Shown here: piece by piece, positions 6,289 to 9,171 of the stretch | How positions within the stretch are numbered: the stretch's first letter is position 1 | Layout: each line of letters starts with the position of its first letter | Source: Lachnospiraceae bacterium UBA1755 | GTDB lineage: Bacteria; Bacillota; Clostridia; Lachnospirales; Lachnospiraceae | Length of the DNA: 9,171 bases | Direction: 5' to 3' | NCBI GenBank assembly: GCA_002314805.1 | Contig: DCHJ01000108.1 | Coordinates: forward strand, 1-9,171 | Translations under genes and position numbers: made by a program | Notes under the pieces: model-generated | Database searches by the model: none | Told to the model about the DNA's origin: nothing | What the model saw: the letters and a program-made list of their open reading frames with translations, nothing else

Positions 6289-6630
6289 GTGTGCAAAAAG
6301 ATATGTTCAATTGATGTACTGCGTAATATGTTTCGAAAAAGAAAACCGAGTAAATGCAATTACCATTCCTGCCTTTTTCAGGTTCTGGCATATATGTTTC
6401 GTTTCGATGCGAAGAGAGGTTATTATCTATACCCTGAAGCGGAGGGGATGGAAGATCTCAATCTCTGGATGAATATGGGATCCACCTACGAAGACAATGT
6501 CAGACCGAGGGATGATATTTGCCTTACAAAGCATGGGCTGAAGATCCCTGCGGATGTGGAGAGTTATGAATCGTTTGTGCTAAGAATGAAAAGAAGCGAA
6601 TGTGAGTTTATGGAGGCATTTGCTGTGTAA
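6289..6630 (+). pseudogene. C-terminal remnant of an McrC-type restriction system protein
   Basis: Open frame of 113 codons from a GTG that has no ribosome binding site. From about residue 25 it resembles the C-terminal end of McrC-like (McrBC/LlaJI-type) restriction subunits: YHSCLFQVLAYMFRFDAKRGYYLYPE (25-50) is the Q-x-x-x-Y helix and following strand that come after the nuclease centre, and the closing LKIPADVESYESFVLRMKRSECEFMEAF fits the family's end. Full McrC proteins have about 350-450 residues and carry PD-(D/E)xK catalytic residues before this point; none of that is present upstream in any frame, where the DUF4303-like gene lies instead. The first 20 or so residues look like random readthrough. 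I therefore read it as a truncated, non-functional leftover of a restriction locus. The family call rests on remembered motifs. It ends 46 bases before the deacetylase start. Confidence 0.55.
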
Positions 6631-6676
6631 GAAATATTTGTCATCGATATATACAGACACAGAACGGAGGAACGCG

Positions 6677-7831
6677 ATGAAAACAATATTTTATAATGCC
6701 AGGGTGATCACGCCGGAGCTGATATTTAGCGGCGGTATCGTCGTGGACGGAAACACTATCGAGCGAGTATTTAAAGACGATGAGTACGAGAAGGGACTTT
6801 CGTCGGTAGACTGTAAGGGCAACTATCTCGCACCGGGTTTTGTTGATATCCATAACCACGGGACTGCAGCAGGCATGCTCTTTACAGCAGACCCTGAGGA
6901 ACTGGAAAGAGGAGCAATGCTGATGGCAGATCACGGTACCACAACAGTAGTACCGACATCTCCCTCACAGGCTCATAAAGTGATCTACGATTTCCTTATT
7001 AACGTAAGGAATGTGATGGGGCACAATAAGGGCAGCAAGCTGTTCGGAGCACATCTTGAGGGCAACTACTTCAATATGGAATATGCGGGTGCGCAGAATC
7101 CGGAATTCATCTATCCGCCAAGGGAAGAAGAATATATGGAATTTATCGATACCGGCATCGTAAAGAGAGTCTCATCCTCACCGGAAGTACCTGGATGCCT
7201 TGAAATGGCAGAGAAGCTGTCAAAGCAGGGGATACTGATGTCAATGGCTCATTCGGGAGCAAATTATGACGATGTACTCCGCGCGATAAATGCCGGCTAT
7301 ACGCATATCACACATATTTATAATGCAATTTCGTTCCTCAACAATTGCTATTATTATCCTCAGGTCGGAGCCTGCGAGGCAGCACTCCTTCACGATGAGA
7401 TCACAGTTGAGGCAATATGCGACGGCAGACATGTACCGGCTCCGCTTATCAGACTGATGTATAAAGCCAAGGGGGCAGATCGGATGCATGCGGTAACTGA
7501 TGCCTGCCTTGCAGGTGCGACAGATGGCAGCGTGAAGCTCTTCGGACTTGACTGTCTGGTAGACGACGGAGTATGTATGCTGGCTGACAGATCTGCATTT
7601 GCAGGCTCAGTCACTACCAATGATGTAGAGCTCAAAGTACTTGTTAATGATGCAATGATTCCATTGACGGATGCTGTTAAGATGCTTTCTCTTACCCCGG
7701 CAAGGACCATAGGAGCAAAAGATGTAGGAAGAATTGCAGCTGGTTATAAAGCAGATATCAATATTCTCAATTCTGAATTGGATGTAGTATATACTATGAT
7801 AGATGGCAGGGAATACCGTAACGTAATGTAA
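6677..7831 (+). CDS. nagA: N-acetylglucosamine-6-phosphate deacetylase (NagA family)
   Basis: Cytoplasmic amidohydrolase that removes the acetyl group from N-acetylglucosamine 6-phosphate to give glucosamine 6-phosphate, feeding amino sugars toward glycolysis or wall synthesis. ATG 6677 is chosen because GGAGG (6666-6670) is 6 bases upstream; a frame extension to 6602 would overlap the McrC remnant and adds nothing family-like. The 384-residue length is normal. Motifs in order: PGFVDIHNHG with His59 and His61, HLEG with metal ligand Glu128 (126-129), AHSGA with His192, THIYNA with His213, substrate-binding DGRHVP with His252 (249-254), and catalytic Asp275 in AVTDA. HLEGNYF replaces the usual HLEGPF. 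No nagB deaminase is adjacent, and the neighbour is a dehydrogenase, so a related N-acylated amino sugar phosphate may be the true substrate. It is probably co-transcribed with the dehydrogenase 67 bases downstream. Confidence 0.88.
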   Translation: MKTIFYNARVITPELIFSGGIVVDGNTIERVFKDDEYEKGLSSVDCKGNYLAPGFVDIHNHGTAAGMLFTADPEELERGAMLMADHGTTTVVPTSPSQAHKVIYDFLINVRNVMGHNKGSKLFGAHLEGNYFNMEYAGAQNPEFIYPPREEEYMEFIDTGIVKRVSSSPEVPGCLEMAEKLSKQGILMSMAHSGANYDDVLRAINAGYTHITHIYNAISFLNNCYYYPQVGACEAALLHDEITVEAICDGRHVPAPLIRLMYKAKGADRMHAVTDACLAGATDGSVKLFGLDCLVDDGVCMLADRSAFAGSVTTNDVELKVLVNDAMIPLTDAVKMLSLTPARTIGAKDVGRIAAGYKADINILNSELDVVYTMIDGREYRNVM

Positions 7832-7898
7832 TAGCGCATTTTACCGGTACAGAAATAATCAAAGATATTTTAATGTTATCCAACAGGGGGAATGAAGT

Positions 7899-8990
7899 AT
7901 GGCAGACACATATAAAAAGATATATATCAAGGCACCTTTTGAGGTAAGTATAGACGATGTTCCGATCCCGACTCCGGGTCCGGGAGAGTTGCTGATAAAG
8001 ACGGAGCTTTCAGGTATTTCATCCGGCACGGAGATGATGCTGTACTGTGGAACATTTCCAAATTTCACATTAAAGAAATGGCCTCAGTGGACGGATTATC
8101 CGGTATGCCCGGGATATGAGCTTGTGGGAACCGTTGTTGCCAAAGGGATAAATCCTAACTCAGCACCGGCTGACATGAAGCAGTTGGATTCTCTACAGCC
8201 AAAGAGTGCATCTATCACCAATTCAGTAGATGATTTTGAGATCGGTGACAGAGTAATAACCATGGGTGAGCACGGTGAGTATGCATGTCTTCCGGCAGAG
8301 TTCTGTCATAAGATACCTGCGCAGGTATCCTCTGAGGCTTCTACACTTGCAGTCCTCGGAAGTACTGCGATGAATGCCGTGCACAGAGCAAATATTGAGT
8401 ATGGCGATACTGTAGCCGTCATCGGTGCAGGTATCCTGGGCTTCCTTATCCAGCAGCACTGCAGACTTGCGGGTGCAGGAAAGACCATCGTCCTGGATAT
8501 GGATGATGCAAGGCTTGAGATAGCACGGCTGGCAGCTGCAGATCATGTGATCAATCCGGGGAAAGAGGATCCAGTGAAGGCTGTTATGGCCTGCAATAAC
8601 GGACTCCTGGCAGACAGGGTCATCGAGGCGACCGGCGTACAGGGTACAGAGCAGATGGCACTTGATATCGTAAGAGACAGAGGACGTGTTGTACTTGACG
8701 GGTGGCATTGTAAACCGATCGTATTTGAATTCGGTGATTTCTATTTCAAGGAGGTTGAGCTTGTAGCTTCGAGAGCAGGCGGTCCGGAATCAGGGCTTCC
8801 GTATGCTTATGTAAGGTGGACAAGCGAGCTCAACGTCAAGCATTCACTTGACATGATTGCGCAGGGCAAGATAAAGACGGATATGATAAAGCCGCTCATA
8901 TTCAAGCCGGAGGAGATAGTTGAGGCATACGAACTTATCAGAAACCGGGATCCGCGGCTTGGCATGCAGGCAATGCTCAAGTGGACATAA
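7899..8990 (+). CDS. Medium-chain dehydrogenase/reductase lacking the canonical zinc ligands
   Basis: NAD(P)-dependent oxidoreductase of the alcohol/polyol dehydrogenase (MDR) superfamily, cytoplasmic. ATG 7899 has a G-rich site (AGGGGG, 7885-7890) 8 bases upstream. The N-terminal GroES-like domain begins with PIPTPGPGELLIKTELSGISSGTE (22-45) and PGYELVGTV (71-79). In zinc enzymes these sites read GICGxD and PGHExxGxV; here the catalytic Cys is Ser (41/42) and the His is Tyr73, and the four-Cys structural zinc lobe is missing, replaced by a polar insert at 84-113. The SGIS(S/A)GTE signature marks a known non-classical MDR group that includes BchC-like proteins. The Rossmann domain has GAGILG (176-181), and Asp200 at the end of the second strand (IVLDMDD) favours NAD over NADP. 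The 363-residue length is normal. It follows nagA by 67 bases without a terminator, so it probably acts in the same sugar pathway. Substrate unknown. Confidence 0.88.
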   Translation: MADTYKKIYIKAPFEVSIDDVPIPTPGPGELLIKTELSGISSGTEMMLYCGTFPNFTLKKWPQWTDYPVCPGYELVGTVVAKGINPNSAPADMKQLDSLQPKSASITNSVDDFEIGDRVITMGEHGEYACLPAEFCHKIPAQVSSEASTLAVLGSTAMNAVHRANIEYGDTVAVIGAGILGFLIQQHCRLAGAGKTIVLDMDDARLEIARLAAADHVINPGKEDPVKAVMACNNGLLADRVIEATGVQGTEQMALDIVRDRGRVVLDGWHCKPIVFEFGDFYFKEVELVASRAGGPESGLPYAYVRWTSELNVKHSLDMIAQGKIKTDMIKPLIFKPEEIVEAYELIRNRDPRLGMQAMLKWT

Positions 8991-9034
8991 TGTGCGCGCC
9001 TGTGATGTTGATGCAGGTATGCGGATTTATCTGC

Positions 9035-9071
9035 AAGCTCCGACAGACATGATTTATCTGCCGGAGCTTTT
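9035..9071 (+). terminator. Probable intrinsic terminator after the dehydrogenase gene
   Basis: AAGCTCCG (9035-9042) pairs with CGGAGCTT (9062-9069); inside it CAGA (9044-9047) pairs with TCTG (9057-9060) past one A-C mismatch, leaving a 9-base loop. The T residues 9068-9071 form a short run. The stem is good and the T-run weak. It lies 44 bases after the stop codon and probably ends the nagA-dehydrogenase transcript. Confidence 0.7.
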
Positions 9072-9105
9072 GAATATCCTTTGTTATGGAAAAATCACAG
9101 GGGCG

Positions 9106-9135
9106 TGTCATTATGACGCTAATCGTCAGATGACA
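9106..9135. repeat. Nested inverted repeat at the right edge
   Basis: TGTCAT (9106-9111) pairs with ATGACA (9130-9135), and within it TGACG (9114-9118) pairs with CGTCA (9124-9128) around a 5-base loop, with a small TA/G internal loop. No T-run follows on the + strand. It may be an operator or leader element of a gene beyond the window, or a dispersed hairpin. No gene is seen between 8991 and 9171. Confidence 0.55.
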
Positions 9136-9171
9136 TTGTAAGGTCAGTAACAAGTAAAAGAACATTTCCTG

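Noticed and set aside
6602..6676. N-terminal extension of the NagA protein
   Set aside because: The extension overlaps the McrC remnant; GGAGG lies 6 bases before ATG 6677, where the family homology begins.
8223..8708. 161-codon minus-strand frame inside the dehydrogenase gene
   Set aside because: It is a shadow of a well-supported MDR gene; its Cys/His-rich composition comes from the opposite strand's codons.

Overview
The window looks like a chromosomal stretch from a Gram-positive, moderately low-GC anaerobe of the Lachnospiraceae (Butyrivibrio, Pseudobutyrivibrio or Roseburia-like). This is inferred from strong AGGAGG-type ribosome binding sites, a lipoprotein solute-binding protein with a typical clostridial signal peptide and an Ala/Glu/Pro linker, GC-rich hairpin plus T-run terminators, and gene content typical of gut or rumen sugar users. 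No taxonomic marker is present, so the genus is a guess. Every gene I accept lies on the + strand.

Layout: (1) 1-617 is the C-terminal two thirds of a ribose-type (RbsC-like) ABC sugar permease, followed after a small intercistronic hairpin by its lipoprotein solute-binding protein (670-1782) and a strong terminator (1828-1863). (2) A gap of about 375 bases holds a 64-base-period imperfect direct repeat and leads to a TIM-barrel sugar phosphate isomerase/epimerase (2159-2995). (3) A second gap of about 320 bases, rich in inverted repeats, forms the leader of a Gfo/Idh/MocA oxidoreductase (3316-4317), which ends in a GAAA-capped hairpin followed by a classical terminator. (4) A 12-helix MFS transporter (4477-5667). 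(5) An AT-richer insert (about 5711-6630) carries a small protein of a probable DUF4303-like family and a headless C-terminal remnant of an McrC-type restriction subunit. (6) A NagA-type deacetylase (6677-7831) and a medium-chain dehydrogenase without the catalytic zinc ligands (7899-8990), closed by a probable terminator and one further hairpin.

Taken together, the metabolic genes suggest uptake and catabolism of a sugar or sugar derivative: ABC import, NAD-dependent oxidation by the Gfo/Idh/MocA and MDR enzymes, isomerisation or epimerisation, and deacetylation of an N-acetylated amino sugar phosphate. The substrate cannot be read from the sequence, and at least two terminators show that this is not a single transcript. 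I found no RNA genes, CRISPR array, insertion sequence or phage genes. The most unusual items are the 64-base repeat, the structured leader before the oxidoreductase, the zinc-less dehydrogenase, and the defence-gene debris between the sugar genes. I do not see convincing evidence for a wholly new system.
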